Shown here: piece by piece, positions 6,372-15,473 of the stretch | Numbering within the stretch: position 1 is the stretch's first letter | How the letters are laid out: each line of letters starts with the position of its first letter | Source of the DNA: Oscillospiraceae bacterium | GTDB lineage: Bacteria > Bacillota > Clostridia > Oscillospirales > Acutalibacteraceae | Reading direction: 5' to 3' | Length of the DNA: 28,849 nt | Assembly: GCA_031270785.1 (NCBI GenBank) | Contig: JAISWM010000090.1 | Coordinates: 1-28,849 of the forward strand | The notes under the pieces: model-generated | What the model saw: the letters and a program-made list of their open reading frames with translations, nothing else | Database searches by the model: none | Told to the model about the DNA's origin: nothing | Position numbers and translations under genes: made by a program

Positions 6372-7553
6372 CTAAATAAATAATTTTTTTATTCTTGCCA
6401 TAGCTTCAAAAATCTTGTCTTTGCTGCCAAATGACGTGATTCTGAAAAAGCCTTCGCCGTTTTTTCCGAATCCGCAGCCCGGTGTCCCCACCACATTGGC
6501 TTTTTCAAGTAAATAATCAAACATCTCCCATGAACTCATTTTATTTGGGCATTTAAACCATATGTACGGAGAGTGCTTTCCGCCAATAAACCAAAAGCCC
6601 GCAAATTTAATTCCATCGCTTATTATTTTAGCATTTTCCCTATAATAAAAAATATTTTCATTTATCTGTTTGCTCCCCTCAATTGAAAAAGCAGCTTGAG
6701 CACCCCTTTGCACGATGTAAGATACACCATTAAATTTTGTGGACTGCCTTCTAAACCAAAGCTCATTTATGCTTACGTTGTTTCGCTTTAATTTTTTAGG
6801 TATCACAGTATATCCGCACCTGGTACCGGTAAATCCGGCCCTTTTGGAAAGGGAACAAAACTCTATGGCGCACTCTTTAGCTCCTTCAATTTGATAAATA
6901 CTGTGCGGTAAATTATATCCGTCTATAAAAGCTTCGTATGCACTATCGTAAAAAATTATGGCATCATTATTGATAGCGTAATTCACCCATTTTTTTAACC
7001 CTTCCTTATCATACGCGGCACCGGTTGGATTGTTCGGAGAACAAATATATATTATATCTGATTTTATCCTATCATCGGGTAAAGGCAAAAATTTATTACT
7101 TTCATTAGCTCCAATGTATATAATTTTTCTGCCGTCCATAATGTTTGTGTCTACATATGCGGGGTATACAGGGTCGGGAATCAGCACTGTATTATCACCG
7201 GAAAATAAATCTAAAATATTCCCCAAATCACTTTTCGCGCCGTCACTTACAAAAATCTCGTCTTCTTTTATACTAACTTCAAAATCAGAATAATATTTTG
7301 CTATGGACTCCCTTAAAAATAAATATCCTTGTTCTGGGCCATAACCCCTAAATGTTGAAGATTTCCCCATTTCCTGCGCGGCTTTAGTCATTGCCTCTAC
7401 TATTTCCGGGCATAAAGGTTTTGTGACGTCTCCTATACCGAGTTTGATTATATCCGCGTTAGGGTTCGTTTTTTTATACTCTTCAACTTTTTTGTTTATG
7501 GTAGAAAATAAATAATCTTTTTTTAAATTTTGATAATTATTATTTAATTTCAC
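6372..7553 (-). CDS. dapL: LL-diaminopimelate aminotransferase
   Basis: A PLP enzyme that makes LL-2,6-diaminopimelate directly from tetrahydrodipicolinate and glutamate, feeding lysine and peptidoglycan synthesis. It is a 393-aa fold-type I aminotransferase. GIGDVTKPL lies at residues 39-47, CSPNNPTG at 171-178 and YDSAYEAF at 202-209. The PLP lysine is K237 in SLSKRAGFTGTRCGY, the DapL form of this motif. The start is GTG, with a perfect AAGGAGG seven bases upstream. It is the first gene of an operon with recA and recX. DapF, the next enzyme of the pathway, is encoded at 9656-10495. Confidence 0.94.
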   Translation of the reverse strand: MKLNNNYQNLKKDYLFSTINKKVEEYKKTNPNADIIKLGIGDVTKPLCPEIVEAMTKAAQEMGKSSTFRGYGPEQGYLFLRESIAKYYSDFEVSIKEDEIFVSDGAKSDLGNILDLFSGDNTVLIPDPVYPAYVDTNIMDGRKIIYIGANESNKFLPLPDDRIKSDIIYICSPNNPTGAAYDKEGLKKWVNYAINNDAIIFYDSAYEAFIDGYNLPHSIYQIEGAKECAIEFCSLSKRAGFTGTRCGYTVIPKKLKRNNVSINELWFRRQSTKFNGVSYIVQRGAQAAFSIEGSKQINENIFYYRENAKIISDGIKFAGFWFIGGKHSPYIWFKCPNKMSSWEMFDYLLEKANVVGTPGCGFGKNGEGFFRITSFGSKDKIFEAMARIKKLFI

Positions 7554-7566
7554 CTTTCATCCTCCT

Positions 7567-8065
7567 TATATGGCTGCTGCGTTTGAAAAAAGTAAATTTG
7601 TTCGTGCGGCCTCTCCCCGCAGGCTCGCCTGAAAAAAGCAGTAGACCCGTCCGTAAACTTCACAGAACGCAAACCATTGAAAAATAGGTTATGTCTCAAA
7701 ACAATTGAAACTTTTTCTTTTTTCCCCCCGCCCCGGGCGGGGAAAGAGACATTACTGACCAATTTGGCTTACACGCCCTCCCTCAAATCAGCGGTGGGAA
7801 AGATATACCAACCAATTTGGCTTACAACCTTCCCTCAAATCGGCGAGGGGGGAAGATATTATCAATTAATTTGATCCCCAAGCTTTTCCTCCGTTAGACG
7901 GTGGGGTGGAGGAGAAACGCAAATAATACCATGTTCTAAATAGTTTTTGCTATATTCTTAAATTATAGCCGTTGCTTTTGAAAATAGCAAATTCGTTTGC
8001 GAACTCTCCCTATGCCGCAGTTAAGAGAAAGTTATAAAAAATCAGGCATTTTTAAAAGGTATTAG
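7567..8065. repeat. Compound repeat cluster between pyrG and dapL
   Basis: This gap has no gene. From left: an H-type arm (GCGTTTGAAAAAAGTAAATT, also at 23797), a D left arm from 7642 (TAGACCCGTCCG), a family A unit 7687-7775, two further A right arms about 54 bp apart (ACCAACCAATTTGGCTTAC and variants), a B right arm ending at about 7953, and an E element from 7964. The E right arm runs into the 3' end of pyrG. Confidence 0.7.
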
Positions 8066-9659
8066 CTGCATTAAGTGCTGACTCCACAAATTTTTTAAAT
8101 AAAGAATGTGCCCTGTTTGGCCTGCTTTTAAACTCAGGGTGATATTGCACTCCTACAAAAAATGTGTTTTCGGGTATTTCTACAGCCTCAACAAGCATTC
8201 CGTTCGGAGAAGTCCCTGATATAACCATCTTGCTGTTTTCAAAATCTTCCCTGAATTTATTATTAAATTCATATCTGTGCCTATGTCTTTCGTAAATCTC
8301 CGTCTTGCCATATGCCCTGTGCATTAAAGTGTTTTCCTTTATCTTACACGGATATGCACCTAACCTCATAGTTCCTCCTTTAGTTACTATCCCTTGCTGC
8401 TCTTCCATCAGGTCTATAACAAGGTAGTTTGAATCTTTGCTAAATTCGCTGGAATTAGCGTCTTTCATATTAAAAACATTTCTTGCAAATTCTATAACCG
8501 CTGCTTGCATTCCCAAACATATTCCCAAATACGGAATATTATTTTCTCTTGCAAATTTTGCGGCCATAATTTTGCCTTCTATTCCCCTGTTGCCAAATCC
8601 TCCGGGCACAAGTACTCCGCTACAGTCGGATAAAAGTTCATTTACTGTATATTCTGTGACTATTTTAGAGTCTATCCACTTTATATCGATATTCCCCCCC
8701 AGTTCAAACCCGGCGTGATTTAAAGCTTCAGATACGGATAAATACGCATCATGCAGCTTAATATATTTACCTACTATTGCTATTTTTACAATTTTATTTC
8801 TGCCGTCTATTCTGCTGAGCATTTTATTCCATTCATCCATATCGCAAGGCGGGCAGTTTAAAGATAACTCTCTGCATACAATATCTGAAAAATTGCTTTT
8901 TTCAAGCATCGCGGGAGCATGATACAGTGATGAAATTGTAAGGTTTTCTATTACGCAATCAGGCTTTACATTACAAAATAAAGAAATTTTATGCCTTATA
9001 TCTTCACTGATTTTTTCATTACACCTAGTAACAATTATATCCGGATTTATACCAAGGGCACGCAGCTCTTTAACAGAATGCTGCGTTGGCTTCGACTTGT
9101 GTTCACCGGAATTTTTTATATACGGAACCAAAGTGACATGTATAAAAAGGCAATTTTCTTTACTTACTTCCAGCGATATTTGCCTTATGGCCTCTAAAAA
9201 CGGTTGGCTTTCTATATCGCCTGTTGTACCGCCTATTTCTGTAATTACAATATCAGCATTAGATTTTTTACCCACAGAATATATAAATTTTTTTATTTCA
9301 TCTGTAATGTGCGGAATTACCTGAATAGTTTCCCCCAAATATTCTCCGTTTCTTTCTTTGCGCAAAACGTTCCAGTATACTTTTCCGGTAGTAAGATTAG
9401 AAAATTTATTTAGATTTTCATCTATAAATCTTTCATAATGCCCTAAATCTAAATCCGTTTCCGCGCCATCCTCTGTTACAAAAACCTCTCCGTGCTGATA
9501 AGGGCTCATTGTTCCCGGATCAACATTTATATAAGGGTCCAGTTTTTGCGCTGCGATTTTGCAGCCCCTTGATTTTAATAATCTTCCGAGCGAAGCTACC
9601 GTTATACCTTTTCCAAGCCCCGATACAACTCCGCCTGTAACAAAAATATATTTCGTCAT
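8052..9659 (-). CDS. pyrG: CTP synthase
   Basis: Converts UTP to CTP using ATP and glutamine. The 535-aa protein has the synthetase domain first (P-loop TGGVVSGLGKGI at residues 8-19; Mg/ATP region EDGAETDLDLGHYERF). The class I glutamine amidotransferase domain follows, with the nucleophile Cys in GICLGMQ and His-Glu in QYHPEF. It overlaps dapF by 4 bp, so the two are translationally coupled. The last few codons and the TAA stop coincide with a right arm resembling that of family E elements (compare 17906-18010), so the tail appears repeat-derived. The catalytic parts are complete. Confidence 0.97.
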   Translation of the reverse strand: MTKYIFVTGGVVSGLGKGITVASLGRLLKSRGCKIAAQKLDPYINVDPGTMSPYQHGEVFVTEDGAETDLDLGHYERFIDENLNKFSNLTTGKVYWNVLRKERNGEYLGETIQVIPHITDEIKKFIYSVGKKSNADIVITEIGGTTGDIESQPFLEAIRQISLEVSKENCLFIHVTLVPYIKNSGEHKSKPTQHSVKELRALGINPDIIVTRCNEKISEDIRHKISLFCNVKPDCVIENLTISSLYHAPAMLEKSNFSDIVCRELSLNCPPCDMDEWNKMLSRIDGRNKIVKIAIVGKYIKLHDAYLSVSEALNHAGFELGGNIDIKWIDSKIVTEYTVNELLSDCSGVLVPGGFGNRGIEGKIMAAKFARENNIPYLGICLGMQAAVIEFARNVFNMKDANSSEFSKDSNYLVIDLMEEQQGIVTKGGTMRLGAYPCKIKENTLMHRAYGKTEIYERHRHRYEFNNKFREDFENSKMVISGTSPNGMLVEAVEIPENTFFVGVQYHPEFKSRPNRAHSLFKKFVESALNAANTF

Positions 9660-10495
9660 ATTGCTACTTCCCCTTCAAATATTTTTTTAGCTTCTCCAGT
9701 CATATGCACCGCATTATTACTATAATTAATGATTAGTTTCCCCCCTAATAAATGAACGGCAATATCCTTGCCTTTTTCGCAAAGTCCATTCCTGACAGAA
9801 GCCACTGCGCTTGCACATGCTCCCGTACCGCAGGCTGAAGTTTCTCCGCTTCCTCTTTCCCACACTCTCATTTTAATATTGCTTTCATCCATTACTTCTG
9901 TAAATTCAGTATTTACTCCTTCCGGAAAAATACTGTTTTTTTCAAATGAAGGCCCGATTTTTTCAATATCAATATTATCTATATCATTCATAAAAACTAC
10001 GCAGTGCGGATTCCCCATAGATAAACATGTTATTTTGTAATTTATATTGTCAATATAAAAATCTTCATAAACGACTTCACTTTTATTCGAAGAAACCGGA
10101 ATATTGCCGGCAAAAAAATCAGGCGCACCCATATTTACTTTTAATATTCCAATATCGCCGTCATTGCTAAGCAACAGGACTTCTTTTATGCCTGATAATG
10201 TCTCGACTGTCATTTTTTTGCTTAGCGCTAAATTATTGTCACTCAAAAATTTCCCAACACATCTTATTCCATTTCCGCACATTTTTCCCTCGCTGCCATC
10301 AGCATTGAACATCCTCATTTTAGCGTCAGCAACATCGGACGGGCACACCAGTATCAGTCCGTCTGATCCAATACCATAGCGCCTTTGTGAAAACTTTCTG
10401 CTAAATTCTTCCGGAAATAACAATTCTTGGTCAAAACAATTCACATAAATATAATCATTTCCACACCCATGCATTTTCGTAAATTTTAATTTCAT
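9656..10495 (-). CDS. dapF: Diaminopimelate epimerase
   Basis: Converts LL- to meso-diaminopimelate, the direct precursor of lysine and of the peptidoglycan cross-link residue. The 279-aa length is normal. The two catalytic cysteines are C73 (SEGKMCGNGIRC) and C222 (GETSACGTGAC). The substrate motif HGCGNDY lies at residues 9-15. The ATG is preceded by AAGGAG. Its stop overlaps the pyrG start by 4 bp, giving a dapF-pyrG operon. With dapL nearby, it shows that this organism makes DAP by the short aminotransferase route and so keeps a DAP-type wall or lysine synthesis. Confidence 0.97.
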   Translation of the reverse strand: MKLKFTKMHGCGNDYIYVNCFDQELLFPEEFSRKFSQRRYGIGSDGLILVCPSDVADAKMRMFNADGSEGKMCGNGIRCVGKFLSDNNLALSKKMTVETLSGIKEVLLLSNDGDIGILKVNMGAPDFFAGNIPVSSNKSEVVYEDFYIDNINYKITCLSMGNPHCVVFMNDIDNIDIEKIGPSFEKNSIFPEGVNTEFTEVMDESNIKMRVWERGSGETSACGTGACASAVASVRNGLCEKGKDIAVHLLGGKLIINYSNNAVHMTGEAKKIFEGEVAI

Positions 10496-10550
10496 TATTC
10501 GCTCCTTAAAAATTTTATAGCTAACGCCCTTGAAAAATGTTTAATTTTTT

Positions 10551-11016
10551 GGCCATATATCAAAACAGTTGAAATTTCTTCTTTCACCCCCGCCTATGGC
10601 GGGGGGAGAGGTATTATTAACTAATTTGAACCACCACCTACGGACAGGTCTATTATAGCAAAAACTTTTTTAAAACAGTGATATTTTTTTGTTTTTATCC
10701 CGCTGGCTTGCAGATCATGCTCAAAATAAGGCCGTGGCCTAAAATTAGCTGCTCTTAAAAAAGCCTAAATTTTAGCAATCATCGCCCCACGTCTGCCGAC
10801 GGGGCGATGGCTTATATTTTATATAGCTATTTTCAAAAAAACAGCTATAATATAAATATTAATGGTAAAAAAATTTATATGGCAAAAACCATTTAGAAAC
10901 GTGGTATTATTTACGGTTCATTCCCCCGCCGTGGGCGGGGGTGAAAGATATTATCAACTAATTTGGGTCACAACCCACAAATGAGTATGCTTTTTTCACG
11001 TGAAACAACTATAATA
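10551..11016. repeat. Repeat cluster upstream of dapF
   Basis: This part of the 940-bp gap has no gene. It contains a complete family A unit (10551-10638), then a bare D end (TACGGACAGGTCTA) and a B left arm from about 10652. A palindrome of family G follows at 10757-10812 (ATCGCCCCAC ... GGGGCGATGGCT, also at 15542). A B-left/A-right chimera (about 10877-10968) is followed by an arm ending GTGAAACAACTATA. The stretch 11017-11056 shows nothing. Confidence 0.65.
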
Positions 11017-11056
11017 AAAAATTTATAGTAATTATCAATAAAAATAAATATTTCTC

Positions 11057-11086
11057 TTGACACATTATATCGGTTTTTGTTACAAT
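11057..11086 (+). promoter_or_regulatory. Promoter fused to a family D repeat end
   Basis: TTGACA at 11057-11062, an 18-base spacer, and TACAAT at 11081-11086. The final T of the -10 is the first base of the D element that follows. If active, transcripts start inside the repeat and run towards the 185-aa gene and priA. Confidence 0.6.
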
Positions 11087-11294
11087 AGACCCGTCCGTAA
11101 ACTTTACAGATTGCAATCAAAATCGACGGTGGTGGTCCAAATTAATTGATAATATCTTTCACCCCCGCCTATGGCGGGGGTGAAAGAAGTAATTTCAAAT
11201 ATTTTGAGATACGTCCAAATTTTGATGCAAAGCCATTTTTTAAGTGATGCATTTTTCGATAGTTTGCGTTCTGTGAGGTTTACGGACAGGTCTA
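11086..11294. repeat. Family D element with nested family A (opposite orientation to 1173)
   Basis: The ends TAGACCCGTCCGTAAA and TTTACGGACAGGTCTA flank a complete A unit at 11128-11216, whose hairpin is CCCGCCTATGGCGGG. Compared with the copy at 1173-1414 it lacks a 33-bp palindromic segment at the A insertion point. Confidence 0.8.
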
Positions 11295-11310
11295 ATCATA
11301 AGTGAATTTG

Positions 11311-11417
11311 CAAATGTTGCGAATACTCTTGAAAAATGTCTGGTTTCTTGTGGCTCTTTTCGCGCTCGCAGCGGGAAAGCATGCAAAAAGTTGACTTTTT
11401 TAAGAGCAACAGTTATA
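11311..11417. repeat. Family E-like palindromic element
   Basis: The left arm contains TACTCTTGAAAAATGTCTGG and the right arm TTTTTTAAGAGCAACAGTTATA. The centre is CGCGCTCGCAGCGGG. It ends 8 bp before the Shine-Dalgarno region of the 185-aa gene. Confidence 0.6.
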
Positions 11418-11435
11418 AAATGGGGAGGATTGTTT

Positions 11436-11993
11436 ATGGGAAAAAGTAAAATGGATGACCTACATACCAGATGCAACATGTTGGAACGATCAGAAAGTAA
11501 TAAATATCTTAAAGGGATTCCAGGTATGAAAGAGTTGGTAGCAGTATGTAGAATGTTAAGAGAATTTTATAATACATGTTATAGAGATGGAAATTGGCAT
11601 ATTAAAAATGTTGTTGAAGATATTAAAAGTGGGAAAATATCAAAACTATCACAAATTGAAGACTGTGTTGTTAATGGAATTAAAATACAGTACGCAGGAT
11701 TTGATTTTGCAAAGTTATTTGGGTTATGTGATAGCTTTACAAAGATTGCAAAAAAACAAATCCCTTCAGCACAAAAAGATGTAGATTCAAAATTTACTTT
11801 AAAGAAAAATCTTCCAAAATATAAAGCGATATTGACTTTTTATGAAGAGGGAGACGCTTTTTGTGAGGATTGCATAGCATATATTTTAGGTGATAAATAT
11901 CAAAATCCTAAAAAGTATTTTGAAGATAAATTAAAGGCGAAAAGTGCAGAAGAAATAGCTAAATTTTTGAAAGTAGAATTGATTAATGGCTAA
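11436..11993 (+). CDS. Protein of unknown function, 185 aa
   Basis: Not recognised. The start MGKSKMDD is chosen because GGGGAGG lies 8 bases upstream; an in-frame extension upstream would run into an E repeat. The protein is soluble in appearance, Lys-rich, with seven cysteines including a CEDC pair near residue 145. It has no signal peptide or membrane segment. The end (KAKSAEEIAKFLKVELING) looks helical. The stop lies 24 bp before the proposed start of priA, so the two are probably co-transcribed. A link to primosome function is not implied by the sequence itself. Base usage is AT-rich like that of its neighbours. Confidence 0.7.
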   Translation: MGKSKMDDLHTRCNMLERSESNKYLKGIPGMKELVAVCRMLREFYNTCYRDGNWHIKNVVEDIKSGKISKLSQIEDCVVNGIKIQYAGFDFAKLFGLCDSFTKIAKKQIPSAQKDVDSKFTLKKNLPKYKAILTFYEEGDAFCEDCIAYILGDKYQNPKKYFEDKLKAKSAEEIAKFLKVELING

Positions 11994-12017
11994 TTTTTAC
12001 GCAAGGAAGTAATATAA

Positions 12018-14528
12018 ATATTAATATCTAAAATCGCGGTAGACAAATTAAAATACCCAAGTGATAAACTCTATACCTACATCATACCGGAAAGGCTGAA
12101 AAGTTTGGTAAGGTGTGGGTGCAGGGTTTTAGTTCCGTTTGGGGTTAGTAATAGTATAAGGCTTGGAATTATTATAGATATAATTGAAGATTATGAGGAA
12201 AAATTAAATTTTAAAAAAATTTATTCTGTACTTGACTCGGTATCTTTTTTTAACGAAGAAATGATGGAATTATTATTATGGATGAAAGAAAAGTATTTTT
12301 GCACGTTTTTTGAAGCTGTAAAAGTCATCATACCATCTAATATAGATAAAAAATCTAATTTTAAATTTAAAATTGATTTGCATAAATATCAGCTGGAAAA
12401 AGGCAATTTATGTTTAGAAGAAATAAGTTTTTTGGAAAGTATCAGTGTGGCTAATACCCTTAAAAAACGTCTGATTTCTCATGATTTTTTTTCGGCGGCG
12501 GGGGAAAAAGAGTGCACGAGCAAGTTTGCTTTTTCAAAAAGCGGCAGCTGTAATAACAAAAGTTATAAAGTCAGCGGCAGTGTTATAGAAGGCCTTTTAG
12601 ATAAAGGAATTATTACCATAGGAAATACTAAATATATTGGCGAAAAAATTTGCAAGTACGTTAGAATCGGCAATAGCATTAATAAAGCGGACTCTAAAAT
12701 AACTAAAAAACAAAAAAAAATAATTGAGTTTTTAGAAAATGTTAAATATGCGTCGATTAAAGAGATACGGTACTTTACAGGTTGCACGGATGTAATTATA
12801 AAAAACCTTGCCAAAAATGGATTCATCGAATATTTTGAAAAAACAGTCAAAAACGATAGTACCGAAAACAGTGAATTTAATATTAAAAATGAGCCTATTA
12901 TTTTAACTGATAGTCAGGAAGAAATTTGCAGGGAGCTGCGTAAAAATTTTGTAAAAGGCTCCGCAAATTTGCTTCATGGTGTTACCGGCAGCGGAAAAAC
13001 ATTAATACTTTTGAAATTAATAGATTACGTATTGCCGCAACAAAAGGGGATTATATACATGGTCCCTGAAATCTGCCTGACAACGCAAGTTGTTGGGATG
13101 TTTAAATCAAGATACGGTGAAAATGTGGCAATCATGCACAGTGGTTTATCCTACTTGCAAAGGTTTGAAGAATGGAAACGGATAAAAATGGGCAAAGTTA
13201 AGATAGTAGTCGGGACAAGAATGGCTGTTTTTTCGCCATTTGAAAATTTAGGTCTGATTATAATTGACGAGGAACAAGAGCATACATACAAATCAGAATT
13301 TACCCCAAGATTTAATGCAAAGGATATAGCTAAATTTAGGTCTAAATACAACAAAAGTATGTTGATACTATGTTCAGCCACGCCGTCTATTGAAAGCTAT
13401 TTTTTATCTCAAACCGGGAAGTATAAACTTCATGCTCTGGATAAAAGATACAACAACTTGAATTTACCCAAGGTAGAAATAACAGACATGAATTTGGAAT
13501 CTAAAAGGGGCAATACAACCCATTTTAGTTCCAGGCTTATTGAACTTATAGGCAGTAATTTAAAACGGCGTGAGCAATCTATTATTCTTATTAACAGAAG
13601 AGGATATCACACTTTTGCCAAATGCAAAAAGTGCGGCGAAGTTTTAACTTGCCCTAATTGCAGTATTTCTTTGAACTATCATTTGGCAAATAAAAAACTA
13701 ATGTGCCATTATTGCGGTTATTCAGCGAATTTTATAGAAATGTGCCCTAAATGCGGTGATTCACGTATATTGTATTCAGGGCTTGGTACGCAGAAAGTTG
13801 AAGAAACACTGAATAATATTTTCCCGAGTGCAAGAGTGTTAAGGGTAGATTCTGATATACTGACGTCTCAAAAAAGTTATGAAGACATATTCAGCGAGTT
13901 TTCAAGCGGAAATTATGATATAATGATAGGCACGCAAATGATAGCTAAAGGGTTTAATTTTTCGAAAGTCACGTTAGTCGGAGTGTTATCTGCGGATAAT
14001 ATGCTGTGGAATAATGATTTCAGAAGTTATGAAAAAACGTTTTCACTAATTACCCAGGTTGTCGGGCGTTCAGGGCGAGGCGTTTTACCGGGAATTGCCT
14101 TGATACAGTCTTATACACCTGAAAATGAAGTAATAAAGTTAGCCGCTGTGCAGAATTATAAAAGATTTTATAGGTCCGAGTTATCAGTTAGAAAAGCATT
14201 ATTGTATCCGCCGTTTTGCGACATATGTATGGTAGGATTTGTTGGAAAGAAAGAGTATAATGTCAAAAAATACTGCGAAAAATTTTTTGAAATTTTATGC
14301 GGTGTAGCTGAAAGTAAACGAGGCAAAGTACCGCTTAGAATATTTAAACCCATTCCCGGAAGCATTAAAAAGATTGGCGACAAATATATATACAAAATAG
14401 TTATAAAGTGTAAAGAAAATGAAGAATTCAGATGGGTACTGAAAGAAGTTTTTGAAAACACAAAAAAAAGCATTAAAATCAGTAATGTAAATGTATTTAT
14501 AGATATTAATCCGGAATCAATATTATAA
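12018..14528 (+). CDS. priA: Primosomal protein N' (PriA helicase), apparent ATA start
   Basis: The 3'-5' superfamily 2 helicase that restarts stalled replication forks. Walker A is LHGVTGSGKT near residue 320. The DEAH-type box is IIDEEQEHTYK near 416. Eight zinc-binding cysteines (CKKCGEVLTCPNC, CHYCG, CPKCG) lie between about 535 and 580, and helicase motifs GTQMIAKG and QVVGRSGRG are present. The first ordinary start codon in frame is TTG at 12105. However, the frame is open back to 12018 and encodes a typical PriA N-terminus there (SKIAVDKLKYPSDKLYTYIIP). The only start-like codons in that part are ATA at 12018, 8 bases after AGGAAG, and ATA at 12024. The start is uncertain; identity as priA is not. 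Confidence 0.93.
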   Translation: MLISKIAVDKLKYPSDKLYTYIIPERLKSLVRCGCRVLVPFGVSNSIRLGIIIDIIEDYEEKLNFKKIYSVLDSVSFFNEEMMELLLWMKEKYFCTFFEAVKVIIPSNIDKKSNFKFKIDLHKYQLEKGNLCLEEISFLESISVANTLKKRLISHDFFSAAGEKECTSKFAFSKSGSCNNKSYKVSGSVIEGLLDKGIITIGNTKYIGEKICKYVRIGNSINKADSKITKKQKKIIEFLENVKYASIKEIRYFTGCTDVIIKNLAKNGFIEYFEKTVKNDSTENSEFNIKNEPIILTDSQEEICRELRKNFVKGSANLLHGVTGSGKTLILLKLIDYVLPQQKGIIYMVPEICLTTQVVGMFKSRYGENVAIMHSGLSYLQRFEEWKRIKMGKVKIVVGTRMAVFSPFENLGLIIIDEEQEHTYKSEFTPRFNAKDIAKFRSKYNKSMLILCSATPSIESYFLSQTGKYKLHALDKRYNNLNLPKVEITDMNLESKRGNTTHFSSRLIELIGSNLKRREQSIILINRRGYHTFAKCKKCGEVLTCPNCSISLNYHLANKKLMCHYCGYSANFIEMCPKCGDSRILYSGLGTQKVEETLNNIFPSARVLRVDSDILTSQKSYEDIFSEFSSGNYDIMIGTQMIAKGFNFSKVTLVGVLSADNMLWNNDFRSYEKTFSLITQVVGRSGRGVLPGIALIQSYTPENEVIKLAAVQNYKRFYRSELSVRKALLYPPFCDICMVGFVGKKEYNVKKYCEKFFEILCGVAESKRGKVPLRIFKPIPGSIKKIGDKYIYKIVIKCKENEEFRWVLKEVFENTKKSIKISNVNVFIDINPESIL

Positions 14529-14740
14529 CTATTATTTGCGCTTTTTTCGTCCCCACCATAAGCGGCGCGGCAATTTAATTTTGGGCGATGGCCCAAATTA
14601 TTTGATAATATCTTTCACCCCTCGGTGCAAGTGGGGGGAGCAAAAACGTCACTGTTTGAGGGTGTAGGCCAAAATCCCCCCCCGCCGAAGGTGGAGGGCG
14701 AGTGACAAAAATGCCGCTGTTTTAAAAGGCTTTTACTATA
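14529..14740. repeat. Degraded A and B repeat arms between priA and def
   Basis: An A left arm (CCCAAATTATTTGATAATATC) with a weak hairpin is followed by B-type sequence. The B sequence ends TTTTACTATA at 14740. The next base begins the def Shine-Dalgarno (AGGAGG, 14741-14746), so the repeat abuts the ribosome site directly. Confidence 0.65.
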
Positions 14741-14754
14741 AGGAGGTTATAATT

Positions 14755-15210
14755 ATGGCAATACGAAAAATAGTATATGAAGGCGATGAAATGCTAACAA
14801 AAAAGTGCCGAAAAGTTGATAAGTTTGACGAAAGACTCCACGAATTATTGGATGATATGAAAGAAACTATGTATAAATTCGGCGGAGTAGGTCTGGCTGC
14901 GCCGCAGGTCGGAATACTTAGAAGGGTTGCCGTGGTTGATGCCGGCGACGGGTTCGCCGAGATGGTTAATCCTGAAATTGTTGAATCAAGCGGGGAGCAA
15001 ATGGGGAAAGAGGGGTGCATGTCTTGCCCTGGGCAGTGGGGAATAACTTTAAGGCCTATGATTGTAAAGGTTCAGGCGCAAAACAGGTTTGGAGAAAAGA
15101 CAGAAATTTGCGGCAGAGCACTTAAAGCCAGGGCACTTTGTCATGAAATTGACCATTTGGACGGGATATTGTTTAAGTCGCGTGTGGTGTCCGGCAATGT
15201 GAAGCTGTAA
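14755..15210 (+). CDS. def: Peptide deformylase
   Basis: Removes the formyl group from the N-terminal methionine of new proteins. The 151-aa metalloenzyme has all three motifs: GVGLAAPQ (residues 44-51), EGCMSCPG with metal ligand C88, and HEIDH with ligands H130 and H134 and catalytic E131. The ATG lies 8 bases after AGGAGG. It follows priA in the order common to many Firmicutes. The usual next gene fmt (methionyl-tRNA formyltransferase) is absent, replaced by repeats; it may lie elsewhere in the genome. Confidence is high. Confidence 0.96.
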   Translation: MAIRKIVYEGDEMLTKKCRKVDKFDERLHELLDDMKETMYKFGGVGLAAPQVGILRRVAVVDAGDGFAEMVNPEIVESSGEQMGKEGCMSCPGQWGITLRPMIVKVQAQNRFGEKTEICGRALKARALCHEIDHLDGILFKSRVVSGNVKL

Positions 15211-15259
15211 TTGCTTTTTCCCACATGCTAATGGAGGGGGAAAAGGAAGAAGTTTCAAC

Positions 15260-15473
15260 TATAGCTGTTACGATTTAAAACAGTTCTCAAAAATAAATTT
15301 ATCCGTGTACTTTCTCCCGGCCGACGGCTGGTCGTGTCTCAAAACAGTTGAAATATCTTCTTATCCCCCCGCCATAGGCGGGGGAGAAAGATATTATCAA
15401 TAAATTTGACCCACTATCCGACGGCTGGGAGAAAGTTATAAAAATCAGATGCTTTTCAAACGAAACATCTATA
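15260..15473. repeat. Family C element split by a family A insertion with 11-bp target duplication
   Basis: The C element runs from TATAGCTGTTACG to ACATCTATA. Its hairpin is interrupted by an A unit at 15332-15417. The 11 bases CCGACGGCTGG occur on both sides of A (15321-15331 and 15418-15428). Removing the 86-bp A and one 11-bp copy leaves 117 bp, exactly the length of the uninterrupted C elements. This is direct evidence that A units insert with a staggered-cut duplication. A partial A arm lies before it at 15215-15259. Confidence 0.9.

Noticed and set aside
12105..12107. TTG as the priA start
   Set aside because: It has no good ribosome site and would cut off conserved PriA residues encoded just upstream in the same frame.
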